A stretch of DNA of 64,000 nt from Flavobacterium pectinovorum (GCF_022802975.1 NZ_JAFEVZ010000006.1:248001-312000), one strand, 5' to 3'; numbered from the stretch's first letter, positions 38,980 through 48,477 are shown. Notes: generated by a model not told the origin, from the sequence alone. A program made the numbers and translations.

Positions 38980-39510
38980 TTACAAGTTAAACGATGCCCC
39001 AAGACTAAAAGTAACCTGATTATTCAAATCATCAAACAATTCATTATCATCACTGTATTTAGCAATTGGAAACCCAATCTCTGTAAAAACACCAAATCCT
39101 TCAGTAAAGAAATAACGACCTCCTAAATGTCCACCAAAATTTTTTAATCCTAAGCTTAAACCCGGATAAACATCTAACTTTTCATCAACCTTTAAAACAT
39201 TTCCAATGTTCGCATTTATTCTGAATTTAGCATCGAAACGATCTTTAAAATCCGGCTTTTCATTAGTATATTGAGTTGTTCCTCCGTTATAAAACCCTGA
39301 AAATTCATTTACTCCCAACAAATAAGAAACTACAAAACCATAAGAGAAGTTCTCTGCCAGACCAAAATCAACAGAACTTTGTATTCCGGAGCCTCCGTCT
39401 TGCAGATTAGCGCCAATATTAACTTTTACATCTCCTTTTCCTTTAAAAGCTTGCTGGGCATGTGCTGTACCAAATAATACCAGAAATGATAATGTGATTA
39501 TTTTTTTCAT
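38980..39510 (-). CDS. Putative outer-membrane beta-barrel protein
   Basis: The 176-residue protein has a signal peptide (KKIITLSFLVLFGTAHAQ). It then shows alternating polar/hydrophobic strands (VKVNIGANLQ, SYGFVVSYLLGV, GVFTEIGFPIAKY) and ends in the aromatic-type C-terminus FSLGASFNL. This pattern is typical of small eight-stranded barrels in Bacteroidota. I do not recognise a specific function. The gene is monocistronic. Confidence 0.7.
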   Translation of the reverse strand: MKKIITLSFLVLFGTAHAQQAFKGKGDVKVNIGANLQDGGSGIQSSVDFGLAENFSYGFVVSYLLGVNEFSGFYNGGTTQYTNEKPDFKDRFDAKFRINANIGNVLKVDEKLDVYPGLSLGLKNFGGHLGGRYFFTEGFGVFTEIGFPIAKYSDDNELFDDLNNQVTFSLGASFNL

Positions 39511-39555
39511 AAATTTTAAAATATTTTTTTATCTACAAAAATAGAATTTTACAGA

Positions 39556-40281
39556 TTAATTTCTTCCTTTTTCATTAAAATACAATTCGTTTAAAGGCTC
39601 ACTTTGCCAAAATTCTTTTGTATCTACATTCATTATTGTCAAAGGCCCTTTAAAGGCTGCACCGGTATCAATATTCCAGACGCAGGCTTTATTTACAGGA
39701 ACCGTTTTGCCAATTCGGCTAACGGGAGTATGTCCAATAAAAATTTCTTTATACAAAGTAAATCTCTTGGGATAGTACAAATCCTCTTTTTTCATGTTTG
39801 GATCTAAAGAAAGTGCTGTTTCCCACAAAGTTCTGTCCCAGTAAAATAATTTTGGAAAGTATTCATAACCAACGCCATTTAAATTTGTAAAACCTGCATG
39901 AACAAATAAACGGTTTTGTTCGTCTAAATAATAATCTTCAAGTGATTCTAAAAATTTTATATGTACCTGCTTTTCTCCTTTATTTAATTTTTCATAAGCC
40001 AAAACCGTAGCCTCACCACCGTGTTGATACCAAAGCTCATTGTTTTTTGCATTTTTAAGCCATTCTAACAACAGCTCATCATGATTTCCTCTGATACAAA
40101 TACAGTTTTGCTTACTTTGAAGATTAATCAAATAATCAATTACCTGAGGTGACTGACTCCAACCATCAACATAATCTCCAAGAAATATTAACCTGTCTTT
40201 TTCAGTAACTTCGGCTTTTTTCATCACTTGTTCAAGGGCAAGTAAACCTCCATGAACGTCGCCTATAACAAATGTTCTCAT
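39556..40281 (-). CDS. Metallophosphoesterase (PPP-type serine/threonine phosphatase family)
   Basis: The 241-residue protein has the metallophosphatase signature blocks: GDVHGGLLAL at the N-terminus, GDYVDGWSQSPQV (about 36) and RGNHDELLL (about 65). A later HAGF and IGHTPV (about 195) supply the last metal ligands. These match the bacterial PrpA/ApaH-like branch, which dephosphorylates phosphoproteins or cleaves dinucleotide polyphosphates; the sequence alone does not decide between them. No signal peptide. It lies just upstream of the beta-barrel gene on the same strand, 45 bases apart. Confidence 0.85.
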   Translation of the reverse strand: MRTFVIGDVHGGLLALEQVMKKAEVTEKDRLIFLGDYVDGWSQSPQVIDYLINLQSKQNCICIRGNHDELLLEWLKNAKNNELWYQHGGEATVLAYEKLNKGEKQVHIKFLESLEDYYLDEQNRLFVHAGFTNLNGVGYEYFPKLFYWDRTLWETALSLDPNMKKEDLYYPKRFTLYKEIFIGHTPVSRIGKTVPVNKACVWNIDTGAAFKGPLTIMNVDTKEFWQSEPLNELYFNEKGRN

Positions 40282-40430
40282 TTTTAATTATTTAATCCGG
40301 AATTTACAAAAATATGCAAAATGATTTGTGTACGGTAATTATTTTATATCAATAAAAAAGAAATCCCAACAACCTCAAAACACATTGTTCATAAGCGCTG
40401 TCGGGATTAGTCCTTTAAAAATAAAGAAAA

Positions 40431-41627
40431 TTATACTCCTAATTTTTTGGCAATATCGGTTGGAATCCCTCCCTTGTTTACCATCAAAGCAGTTGTTTTA
40501 TATTTTACGAAATTTTTAGTCACAAACAAGAAACCTTTATAGTCATTAGTTTCTCCCCAGGAATTTTTTACGATGTAGTATTCTTTTCCAGTCTGATCTT
40601 TTGCCAAACCGATAATATGCATTCCATGATCATCGGTAGTCTGGTAATTATCAAAAGCTGCCTGACGCATTTCAGCTGTAATTTCAGGCTCTGCTTTTGG
40701 CCCATTAAACATATCAGCCTTTTCTTCAGCTGTCATATCATCATATTTTTTTGATGCAACATAAGCAACTCCGTTTTTCCAGCTAAAACTTTTTTCACTC
40801 ACATCAGTCGCCCAGGCTACAGTGTATCCTTTTTTCAAAGCATTATCAATAACATCGGTCATATCATTCACTTTCACATTATAAACCTGATCAAATGACC
40901 AGTTATCCGGAACAGCCAATAACGTTTTTTGATAATATGGAGCGCTTGTAAAAGAGGACATCTCTACATACTCATCAGGATTAATTCCAACAACTTCTTT
41001 TGCAAAACTTTGTGGAGTGTAATTCTTTCCTTTATAAGCAAAATTATCAGGAACTTTTCCTAAGTATGAATCAATAACAGAAGCATATGCTTTTTCCCAG
41101 CTTGGAGTCAATTCTCCGTTTGGATTTTTAACTACTGCTGTTAACACTCCTTCAATAAGAGCTGCCATCTCGGCAAATTTATTTTTATCAGTACCGTAAT
41201 TCAATCCTGTATAAACTTCTCTAGGCACAGTTCCGTATTTTTTGTACATATTAATTACATCGTGTAATGATCCTCCGTCACCTAAAGTAACAGCACCATG
41301 CATACGCACATAATTTTTTCCTTTTTCAACATACACATTTCTGGCAGAAAAAATCTGAGACAGTTCAACCGGCTGTTTTCCTAAACGAATCATTTCTGAT
41401 TCTAAAAAAGAGTTTGAAGCATAACTCCAACAAGTTCCTGAAGAACCCTGTAATTTTACTGAAGTCGTTCCTAAATTAATTACTTCAGTGAATTTAAAGT
41501 TTTCTTTGCTTTTGTCACTTGAATTTAATTTTAATGAATTCACCAAAATGTCTTGTGCAAAACAGCTTGTTGCTCCAACAAAAAAAACAGAAGCCAAAAA
41601 CACTGATTTGATTGAAAATCTATTCAT
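40431..41627 (-). CDS. Exported C1-family cysteine peptidase (bleomycin hydrolase/PepC-like)
   Basis: The 398-residue protein has a signal peptide (ending ATSCFAQ), although the family is normally cytoplasmic. The catalytic cysteine is in GTCWSYASNSFLES (about 64), the histidine in DDHGMHIIG (about 329) and the asparagine in VKNSWGE (about 354). The overall arrangement matches bleomycin hydrolase/aminopeptidase C. It should act as a periplasmic aminopeptidase. The gene stands alone. Confidence 0.88.
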   Translation of the reverse strand: MNRFSIKSVFLASVFFVGATSCFAQDILVNSLKLNSSDKSKENFKFTEVINLGTTSVKLQGSSGTCWSYASNSFLESEMIRLGKQPVELSQIFSARNVYVEKGKNYVRMHGAVTLGDGGSLHDVINMYKKYGTVPREVYTGLNYGTDKNKFAEMAALIEGVLTAVVKNPNGELTPSWEKAYASVIDSYLGKVPDNFAYKGKNYTPQSFAKEVVGINPDEYVEMSSFTSAPYYQKTLLAVPDNWSFDQVYNVKVNDMTDVIDNALKKGYTVAWATDVSEKSFSWKNGVAYVASKKYDDMTAEEKADMFNGPKAEPEITAEMRQAAFDNYQTTDDHGMHIIGLAKDQTGKEYYIVKNSWGETNDYKGFLFVTKNFVKYKTTALMVNKGGIPTDIAKKLGV

Positions 41628-41809
41628 AATTTTTATTTAATGATTTAATAAATTAGTAGTTACAATTTATATTTTGTTACAAAACAATCAAATTATACAC
41701 AATTTGTTAGTATCAGTTTCGTTAAATTTTTACCGAATTATCCTATACAACTTAAAATCAATAACTTAAATAAAAAACCAACAATTAAAACAAAAGTATT
41801 TTATACAGA

Positions 41810-41841
41810 AAAACCACCAAAAAATAAATTTTGGTGGTTTT
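41810..41841 (-). terminator. Terminator after pyk
   Basis: The 13-bp perfect stem AAAACCACCAAAA / TTTTGGTGGTTTT has a 6-base loop and T on the minus-strand side. It marks the end of the acpP-fabF-rnc-pyk transcript. Confidence 0.85.
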
Positions 41842-41860
41842 ATATTTTATTCTAAATAAA

Positions 41861-43294
41861 CTATTCTATTTCAGAAACTCTCATGGTATTTACCATTCCT
41901 TTATCTTTAATTGGCATTGCGGCAAGATTGATTAAATAATCGCCTTTTGCAGCATAACCTTTTTCAATTGCAATTTTATTTACATCTGTAACCGTATCAT
42001 CAGTACTTTCGTCTTTATCATAAAAGAATGATTTAACACCCCATAATAAATTTAATTGTGTCAAAATTCTTTTGTTTGAAGTAAACACTAAAATATGTGC
42101 CGATGATGGTCTCCATGCTGAAATCTGAAAAGCAGTATAACCGCTATTGGTAAGCGTACAGATTGCTTTAGCCTGAATTTCATTAGCCAATAAAGCCGCC
42201 TGATGACAAACCGTTTTAGTAACAAAACGTTTTGTTTTAATTTGCGGCGTATTTTGAGGAACCTGAATAAGTGGAGAATCTTCAACAGCCTCACAAATTT
42301 GAGTCATTTTTTGAATAACCTGCACCGGATAGTTTCCTGTAGCCGTTTCACCAGACAACATTACCGCATCAGCTCCGTCCATTACTGAATTTGCAACGTC
42401 ATTTACTTCAGCTCTTGTTGGAGTTAAACTTGTAATCATTGTTTCCATCATTTGAGTCGCAACGATAACAGGAATTCTGGCAGTTTTTGCTCTGCGAATT
42501 AAATCTTTTTGAACTAATGGCACTTCGTGAGCAGGAAGTTCAACTCCTAAATCTCCACGAGCTACCATTAAACCGTCACAATAAGCAACAATTTTATCCA
42601 TGTTCTCAAGTGCTTCCGGCATTTCAATTTTAGCAATAATTGGAATTTTAACCTCAGAATGCTTCGCAATTAATTCCTGTAAGTCTTGCAAATCACGAGG
42701 TGTTTTTACAAACGAAAGCGCAATCCAGTCTACTTTTTGCTCAATAGCAAAAATAGCATCAGCAATATCTTTTTCAGTTAAAGCCGGTAATGAGATTTTA
42801 GTGTTTGGAAGATTAACCCCTTTTTTAGATTTTAATTCTCCACCCTGAATTACCTTAGCAACAACTTCTGTTTTTTTATCTGTAGAAACGATTTCAAAAA
42901 TAAGCTTACCATCGTCAAGCAAAATACGCTCTCCTACATTTACATCATTTGGAAAATTTTGATATTTCATGAATGCTTTTTTTGCATTTCCTACAATATC
43001 TTCTGCAGTTGTAAAAGTAATAATGTCTCCATCATTAACAACTGTCCCTTCTTCCATTACACCAACTCTAAGCTTTGGCCCCTGTAAATCTCCAAGAATT
43101 GCAGTAGTATATCCAAATTCTTCGTTTAGTCCTCTAATAATGTTTATTTTCTCTTTTACTCCTTCATAGTCAGCATGCGAAAAATTGATTCTGAACACAT
43201 TAACCCCTGCTTCGATCATATCCTTGATAATCTCTCTCGTACTACATGCAGGCCCAAGTGTAGCTACAATTTTGGTTTTTTTGTTTGTAAGCAT
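41861..43294 (-). CDS. pyk: Pyruvate kinase
   Basis: This 477-residue protein matches pyruvate kinase throughout. Blocks include TKIVATLGPACSTREII, FRINFSHADYE, the active-site signature IIAKIEMPEALENMD, and MVARGDLGVELP. The C-terminal regulatory domain ends normally. It converts phosphoenolpyruvate and ADP to pyruvate and ATP. It is the last gene of a conserved Bacteroidota cluster and starts 6 bases after the IPExxxVDY gene. Confidence 0.97.
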   Translation of the reverse strand: MLTNKKTKIVATLGPACSTREIIKDMIEAGVNVFRINFSHADYEGVKEKINIIRGLNEEFGYTTAILGDLQGPKLRVGVMEEGTVVNDGDIITFTTAEDIVGNAKKAFMKYQNFPNDVNVGERILLDDGKLIFEIVSTDKKTEVVAKVIQGGELKSKKGVNLPNTKISLPALTEKDIADAIFAIEQKVDWIALSFVKTPRDLQDLQELIAKHSEVKIPIIAKIEMPEALENMDKIVAYCDGLMVARGDLGVELPAHEVPLVQKDLIRRAKTARIPVIVATQMMETMITSLTPTRAEVNDVANSVMDGADAVMLSGETATGNYPVQVIQKMTQICEAVEDSPLIQVPQNTPQIKTKRFVTKTVCHQAALLANEIQAKAICTLTNSGYTAFQISAWRPSSAHILVFTSNKRILTQLNLLWGVKSFFYDKDESTDDTVTDVNKIAIEKGYAAKGDYLINLAAMPIKDKGMVNTMRVSEIE

Positions 43295-43299
43295 TTTTT

Positions 43300-43788
43300 T
43301 TAAAAAATTAAATTGTTTTTTGATTTTATTTTGTTTGTATCTACAGCATAAATAGCAGCGATACTCTCAATTGTATTTAGCTTTTGCTGTATTTCTGAAA
43401 AATTTATAGCCTCGCCGCTATTATCTATTTTCAGGAAAAAATCTACTTTTTTGAATTCAGGAAGTAAATGAATTGTTGTTGAAATCTCACTATTTTCATT
43501 GGAAAACAAATTCTGAAAATCATTTTTTCTCACTGAAATGATTTCATTTTTATTCTGAATCAAGTTCCATGAAAGGGCTTTTTCAGTATCATAGTAATAG
43601 AATCTGGAAAAATTTGTCTCACCTTCCTTAGTCTGAGCATGGATCTCGTTTTTGCTCTTACTTAAGTTTATCGGAAGTTTTTTATTTATAAAATAGGCTA
43701 ATCTATAATCTTCTAAAGAAGTATGGATTGCCATTAAATAATAATCAATTTCGTCAAATTCGTCTAAATCCAATCTATGTATAGCCAT
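43300..43788 (-). CDS. IPExxxVDY family protein
   Basis: This is a protein of about 162 residues. The family-defining segment appears as LPEFKKVDFFLKI (about residue 110), matching the (I/L)PExxxVD(Y/F) pattern. The family occurs in Bacteroidota between rnc and pyk, exactly as here; its function is unknown. I chose the ATG at 43788 (MAIHRLDLDEFDEIDYYL), which gives the family N-terminus as I recall it. An ATG five codons further upstream (43803) is also open. Confidence 0.85.
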   Translation of the reverse strand: MAIHRLDLDEFDEIDYYLMAIHTSLEDYRLAYFINKKLPINLSKSKNEIHAQTKEGETNFSRFYYYDTEKALSWNLIQNKNEIISVRKNDFQNLFSNENSEISTTIHLLPEFKKVDFFLKIDNSGEAINFSEIQQKLNTIESIAAIYAVDTNKIKSKNNLIF

Positions 43789-43913
43789 ATCATGAAATAT
43801 CAAGCTGTAAATATACTATTTCTATCGTAGCTTAAAGAGTTAAGAACAGCATGTTTTTGTTAATTTATAAACGAAAACGTTATAGCATTAAGAATATTAC
43901 ACTACTTTTCGTG

Positions 43914-44654
43914 TTATTTCTTATCTATTTTTTCCTGAAATGCAAAATAAGCACGTTGAGATGCCTTCTCTTCAGCCTTCTTTTTTGAAGTTGCTCTTGC
44001 TCTTGCAATTACTTTATCATCTATACTTAATTTAACACCAAACAAACGCTGTCCATCAATTCCGTTATCCTCAAAAATATCATAATGAAAGATTTTCTTC
44101 TCTTTCTGACACCATTCAATAACCAAACTTTTATAGCTTATTACTTTTCCTTCTAGTCGGGCAATATCGACATAAGGTATGATAACTCTTTTTTGAATAA
44201 ATTTTTCGCAAAAAGAATATCCGCGATCTAAATAAATTGCTCCAATAAGTGCTTCGAAAATGTTTCCATGAATATTTTCACCAAAATGCTGAACAGGCAC
44301 TTTACTCTCTACAAACCTTATTAAATTTAAATCTTTACCCAATTCATTCAAATGTTCCCTACTCACAATTTTAGAGCGCATTTTTGTTAAATAACCCTCG
44401 TCTCCGTTGGGTGCTTTATTGTACAAATGTGCTGCAATGACAGAACTTAACATAGCATCTCCTAAAAATTCAAGGCGCTCATAATTAATTGGATTTCCTG
44501 ATTCATCTAATTTATTAGAAGAACGATGTGTAAATGCTTTCCTGTAAAACCCGAGTGAAACTGGCTCAAAACCAAGAATTTTCTGAATATCATCAAAAAA
44601 AATCCCGCCTTCGTGAGGACGGGATTTTGAAAATATTTTTTTGATAATATTCAT
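43914..44654 (-). CDS. rnc: Ribonuclease III
   Basis: The 246-residue protein has the RNase III signature ERLEFLGDAML (about 58-68) with the catalytic glutamate and aspartate. The second catalytic site is in NIFEALIGAIYLDRG (about 130-145), and a double-stranded RNA-binding domain is C-terminal (about 170-240). It cleaves structured RNA and processes rRNA. It starts 9 bases after the fabF stop and is part of the acpP-fabF-rnc cluster. Confidence 0.96.
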   Translation of the reverse strand: MNIIKKIFSKSRPHEGGIFFDDIQKILGFEPVSLGFYRKAFTHRSSNKLDESGNPINYERLEFLGDAMLSSVIAAHLYNKAPNGDEGYLTKMRSKIVSREHLNELGKDLNLIRFVESKVPVQHFGENIHGNIFEALIGAIYLDRGYSFCEKFIQKRVIIPYVDIARLEGKVISYKSLVIEWCQKEKKIFHYDIFEDNGIDGQRLFGVKLSIDDKVIARARATSKKKAEEKASQRAYFAFQEKIDKK

Positions 44655-44663
44655 ATACAGAAA

Positions 44664-45917
44664 TTAGTCAACTAATTTTTTAAACAATACACAAGCATTA
44701 TGTCCTCCAAAACCAAAAGTGTTACTCATTGCAACATTTACTTCTCTTTTTTGAGGCTTATTTAAAGTAAGATTTAATGATGGATCAATGTTTTCATCAA
44801 CCACAGTATGATTAATTGTTGGAGGAACAATACCGTTTTGCATAGCCAAAATAGAAGCAATAGCTTCAATAGCTCCCGCAGCACCAAGTAAATGTCCTGT
44901 CATTGATTTTGTAGAGTTGATGTTGATTGTTTTGGCATGATCTCCAAAAACAGCACTGATAGCTTTTAACTCAGCAACGTCTCCAAGAGGAGTAGAAGTT
45001 CCGTGTGTGTTGATATGATCAACATCTTCAGGATTCATTCCGGCATCTCTTAGTGTATTTTTCATTACTGCAATAACTCCAATTCCTTCCGGGTGTGGTG
45101 CTGTTAAGTGGTAAGCATCAGATGACATTCCGCCTCCGCCAATTTCGCAATAAATTTTTGCTCCTCTGGCTTTTGCATGTTCGTAATCTTCCAGAACCAA
45201 AGCTCCTGCACCTTCACCTAAAACAAAACCATCTCGGGTTGCATCAAAAGGTCTTGAAGCTGTTTCCGGACTTTCGTTTCTTGTAGACAGCGCATGCATT
45301 GAACTAAAACCGCCCATACCTGCAATTGTAACTGCTGCTTCAGAACCACCGGATACAATAACATCACACATTCCTAAACGAATATAGTTAAAAGCATCAA
45401 TTAAAGCATTTGCAGAAGAAGCACAAGCCGAAACTGTAGTATAATTAGGTCCCATATAACCGTTACGCATCGAAATATGCGCCGGTGCTATATCAGCAAT
45501 CATTTTAGGAATAAAGAAAGGATTGAATTTTGGAGTTCCGTCACCTTTTGCATAGTACAGTACTTCGTCCTGAAAAGTTTCTAAACCTCCAATTCCTGCT
45601 CCCCAAATAACCCCTACTCTTTGTTTGTCGATATTTTCGTCTGTTAATCCCGCATCTTTAATAGCTTCATCACTAGCAGCAACAGCATACTGAGCAAATT
45701 TATCTAACCTACGAGATTCTTTACGATCCATATAATCCTCAATATTGAAGTTTTTTACTTCACAGGCAAACTTGGTTTTATGTTTCTCTGTATCGTAATA
45801 CGTTATTGGGGCAGCACCGCTAACTCCATTAATAAGTGCATCCCAATACTCCTGGATATTATTTCCGATAGGAGTAAGAGCACCTAATCCTGTTACAACA
45901 ACTCGCTTTAATGCCAT
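44664..45917 (-). CDS. fabF: Beta-ketoacyl-[acyl-carrier-protein] synthase II
   Basis: The 417-residue condensing enzyme has the catalytic cysteine in TVSACASSANAL (about 163). The two histidines are in NTHGTSTPLGD and KSMTGHLLGAAGA. It elongates acyl-ACP with malonyl-ACP in type II fatty acid synthesis. The ATG at 45917 (MALKRVVVTGLGALTPIGN) gives the family N-terminus; an earlier start would add nine unlike residues. acpP lies 243 bases upstream on the same strand and supplies its carrier. Confidence 0.97.
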   Translation of the reverse strand: MALKRVVVTGLGALTPIGNNIQEYWDALINGVSGAAPITYYDTEKHKTKFACEVKNFNIEDYMDRKESRRLDKFAQYAVAASDEAIKDAGLTDENIDKQRVGVIWGAGIGGLETFQDEVLYYAKGDGTPKFNPFFIPKMIADIAPAHISMRNGYMGPNYTTVSACASSANALIDAFNYIRLGMCDVIVSGGSEAAVTIAGMGGFSSMHALSTRNESPETASRPFDATRDGFVLGEGAGALVLEDYEHAKARGAKIYCEIGGGGMSSDAYHLTAPHPEGIGVIAVMKNTLRDAGMNPEDVDHINTHGTSTPLGDVAELKAISAVFGDHAKTININSTKSMTGHLLGAAGAIEAIASILAMQNGIVPPTINHTVVDENIDPSLNLTLNKPQKREVNVAMSNTFGFGGHNACVLFKKLVD

Positions 45918-46159
45918 AAATATGTATTTTGTATCTTTAAACAAATAAAACCCACGCTTTCTTAACTGTATTGTTACTTAAGAGCCATGGGCATTACAAT
46001 ATAAATATATCTTTTGGATTGAAAATCAATCGAAATTTAAATTTGAAAAAAAATAATAACACCCGATTTTTAGAAAATCCAATTTTTCAAAAAAACAAAT
46101 CCCAATTTTGGAATTTGGACATTCAAATTTGGAATTTTTAAAATTCGGGTGCAGTATTA

Positions 46160-46396
46160 TTATTTTTTAGCTTCCTCGATATAAGAAATAGCTTGACCAA
46201 CAGTAGCAATGTTTTCTGCTTGATCGTCTGGAATTTGAATATCAAATTCTTTTTCGAATTCCATAATAAGCTCAACAGTGTCTAATGAGTCAGCTCCTAA
46301 ATCATTAGTGAAGCTTGCTTCTGTTACAACTTCGTTTTCGTCAACACCTAATTTGTCTACGATAATCGCTTTTACTCTTGATGCAATGTCTGACAT
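46160..46396 (-). CDS. acpP: Acyl carrier protein
   Basis: This 78-residue acidic protein has the phosphopantetheine attachment site [17 protein letters not shown], with serine at about residue 37. It carries growing acyl chains in fatty acid synthesis and is followed on the same strand by fabF. It is divergent from purN. The length is typical. Confidence 0.98.
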   Translation of the reverse strand: MSDIASRVKAIIVDKLGVDENEVVTEASFTNDLGADSLDTVELIMEFEKEFDIQIPDDQAENIATVGQAISYIEEAKK

Positions 46397-46571
46397 AATC
46401 TTTAATTTTAGAATTTAATTTGTTGGCAAAAATAAAAAACTTTATTTTAAAACAACTATTTAGTTAATAAATGTGTTACTAATTTATAAAATTAATTTCA
46501 AGAAAGGCCTTCTAATACTATTTATTTTGATTTTTTATTCCGTTTTTTGCATTCTCAAAATAAATTTGATT

Positions 46572-47156
46572 ATGAAAAAAATTATCGTTTTTGCCTCAGG
46601 TTCAGGAAGTAACGCAGAAAACATTATTAAGTACTTTAAAAAAACTGAAATAGCAAATGTTGTTTCTGTCTTTACAAATAATGCTAATGCAAAAGTCATT
46701 GAAAGGGCAAAAAATCATCAAATCCCTGTTGAAATCTTCTCAAAAAGCGAACTTTTAGAAAGAAATTTATTGCAAAAAATACAAGAAATCAATCCGGATT
46801 TGATTGTCTTGGCAGGTTTTCTACTCAAATTTCCCGAAAACATAATTGAACAGTATCCGCACAAGATAATCAATATACATCCGGCGCTTTTACCCAACTA
46901 TGGAGGTAAAGGAATGTACGGCATGCACATACACAGAGCCATTGTAAATAATAAGGAAAAAGAAACCGGTATCTCGATTCATTATGTAAACGAACATTAT
47001 GATGAAGGCGCCATTATTTTTCAGGCAAACGTTGCTTTAACCGATGAAGACACTCCTGAAACTGTTGCTGAAAAAATCCATGAATTAGAGCAAAAGCATT
47101 TTCCTGAAATTATTCAGACACTATTAGAAGATTCAACAAAAGGAAATTCCAATTAA
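46572..47156 (+). CDS. purN: Phosphoribosylglycinamide formyltransferase
   Basis: The protein of about 194 residues has the N-terminal FASGSGSNAENI, the block LAGFLLKFPENIIEQYP, and the active-site region INIHPALLPNYGGKGMYG. ISIHYVNEHYDEGAII follows. It transfers a formyl group to GAR in purine synthesis. The ATG at 46572 was chosen because it gives the family N-terminus; the frame continues upstream for 33 hydrophobic residues that do not belong. It diverges from acpP and precedes rnhA. Confidence 0.95.
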   Translation: MKKIIVFASGSGSNAENIIKYFKKTEIANVVSVFTNNANAKVIERAKNHQIPVEIFSKSELLERNLLQKIQEINPDLIVLAGFLLKFPENIIEQYPHKIINIHPALLPNYGGKGMYGMHIHRAIVNNKEKETGISIHYVNEHYDEGAIIFQANVALTDEDTPETVAEKIHELEQKHFPEIIQTLLEDSTKGNSN

Positions 47157-47310
47157 AAAACAAACCATATAAGTAAATATAACAGCAGCTGTAAATCTTA
47201 CTTTTTATTTAAGGAATATAAGATACTTAAAATAATTTCACTTTTACTTACAACAAATAACACAAAGTTTAAATGAACTTATATCACTTATATGGTGAAA
47301 AAAAATTAAA

Positions 47311-47790
47311 ATGAGCCAACACGAAGTACATATATATACAGACGGCGCTGCAAAAGGAAATCCCGGCAATGGCGGTTACGGAGTCGTGATGGAATTGGTA
47401 GGAACACCGCATAAAAAAGAATTTTACGAAGGTTTTCGCTTGACAACCAATAACCGCATGGAACTTTTAGCAGTTATAGTTGGCCTGGAGAAACTAAAAA
47501 ATCCAAACATGAAAGTTTTGGTTATTTCAGATTCTAAATACGTAGTCGATTCTGTCGAAAAAAAATGGATTTTAGGCTGGGAAAAAAAGAAATTTGCAGG
47601 CAGAAAAAATCCCGATTTATGGAAACGATTTTTAATTGTTTACCGTAAACATCAGGTTAATTTTAAATGGATAAAAGGGCATAATAATCATCCGCAAAAC
47701 GAACGCTGTGATCAACTCGCTGTTATGGCATCCATGCAGCCTAAACTTTCTGTTGATGAATATTATGAAACCATTGGTTCTAAAGAATAA
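47311..47790 (+). CDS. rnhA: Ribonuclease H
   Basis: The 159-residue RNase HI-type protein has the catalytic carboxylates in IYTDGAAKGNPG, RMELLAVIVGLE and VISDSKYVVDSV, plus HNNHPQNERCDQLA. It degrades RNA in RNA-DNA hybrids. It is downstream of purN with a 154-base gap and is followed by a terminator. Confidence 0.95.
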   Translation: MSQHEVHIYTDGAAKGNPGNGGYGVVMELVGTPHKKEFYEGFRLTTNNRMELLAVIVGLEKLKNPNMKVLVISDSKYVVDSVEKKWILGWEKKKFAGRKNPDLWKRFLIVYRKHQVNFKWIKGHNNHPQNERCDQLAVMASMQPKLSVDEYYETIGSKE

Positions 47791-47793
47791 AAA

Positions 47794-47826
47794 AACGCAT
47801 CAAAAATTAATTTGATGCGTTCTTCA
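47794..47826. terminator. Terminator between rnhA and the small membrane protein gene
   Basis: The 11-bp stem AACGCATCAAA / TTTGATGCGTT has a 6-base loop. It lies between convergent genes and may act in both directions. Confidence 0.75.
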
Positions 47827-47841
47827 TTTCTAACTTAAAAT

Positions 47842-48192
47842 TCATTCTTCTTTATCTAAATCTTTTGCTGTTTTAAATCCAACCAAAAGCCCAATTCCTG
47901 CCATTATAAAAATAATAGAAGGATAAACCGCACCATCATTAAGAGAGGTGTAAGTTGTAATAAGCAAGGCAAGAAAAATCCCAACACCGCTTCCTATTAA
48001 TAGAAATGCCAAATTGACAACAAAAATTTTCCATGATGAACTTCCATTCGTTCTTCCTTTTAAAAATATGCTGGCATCAACACCCTTCTCTATAAGAGCC
48101 AAACGCTCTCTGTTTCTTGTTGAATAAATTAGATAGACAATCCCAAAGATCATCGCAAAAAGACTAAATGGTACTAATACTTCTGGTCCCAT
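47842..48192 (-). CDS. Small membrane protein in the ECF sigma locus (DUF6249-like)
   Basis: The protein has about 116 residues and three hydrophobic segments: PFSLFAMIFGIVYLIYS, FVVNLAFLLIGSGVGIFLALLI and YPSIIFIMAGIGLLVGF. Between the first two is the basic loop RNRERLALIEKGVD. It resembles the DUF6249 family; the function is unknown. I chose the ATG at 48192, because the earlier possible start at 48237 lies inside a promoter-like element (48230-48256). That promoter matches the one of the sigma-factor gene, so this protein is probably part of that sigma factor's regulon. Confidence 0.8.
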   Translation of the reverse strand: MGPEVLVPFSLFAMIFGIVYLIYSTRNRERLALIEKGVDASIFLKGRTNGSSSWKIFVVNLAFLLIGSGVGIFLALLITTYTSLNDGAVYPSIIFIMAGIGLLVGFKTAKDLDKEE

Positions 48193-48229
48193 AATTTTTA
48201 TGTTTTTATAATTGATTGATACCCTATAG

Positions 48230-48256
48230 GACGACACCTTTTAAATTGAGGTTACA
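48230..48256 (-). promoter_or_regulatory. ECF-type promoter TGTAACC-N16-CGTC of the small membrane protein gene
   Basis: On the minus strand, TGTAACC (48256-48250) and CGTC (48233-48230) are 16 bases apart, with CTA after the CGTC. An AAC-containing -35 and CGTC -10 are typical of ECF sigma factors. The same elements and spacing occur divergently at 48451. Confidence 0.7.
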
Positions 48257-48450
48257 ACATTTGGTGAAAATTTTTAAATTCCAAATTCCAAACTCCAAAA
48301 GTCACTGATTATCAATTAATTTTGAATATAAAAACTTTGTAGCTCTAATTTTAGTTTCGACATTTTTGTCAGAGATGACAATATTGCGGTTAAGCTTTGT
48401 GAAAGTTTGAAAATCCAACAATTAGAATTTGGAATTTATTTTAAAACCCT

Positions 48451-48477
48451 TGTAACCTAAAAGAACAAACTGTCGTC
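48451..48477 (+). promoter_or_regulatory. ECF-type promoter TGTAACC-N16-CGTC of the sigma-factor gene
   Basis: TGTAACC (48451-48457) and CGTC (48474-48477) are 16 bases apart, the mirror image of the site at 48230-48256. The start codon follows only 10 bases after CGTC, so the transcript would be leaderless or nearly so. The site suggests autoregulation. Confidence 0.7.

Noticed and set aside
40351-40416. Hairpin AATCCCAACA ... TGTCGGGATT after the C1 peptidase gene
   Set aside because: One mismatch, a long loop and no T run on the minus strand; too weak for a terminator call.
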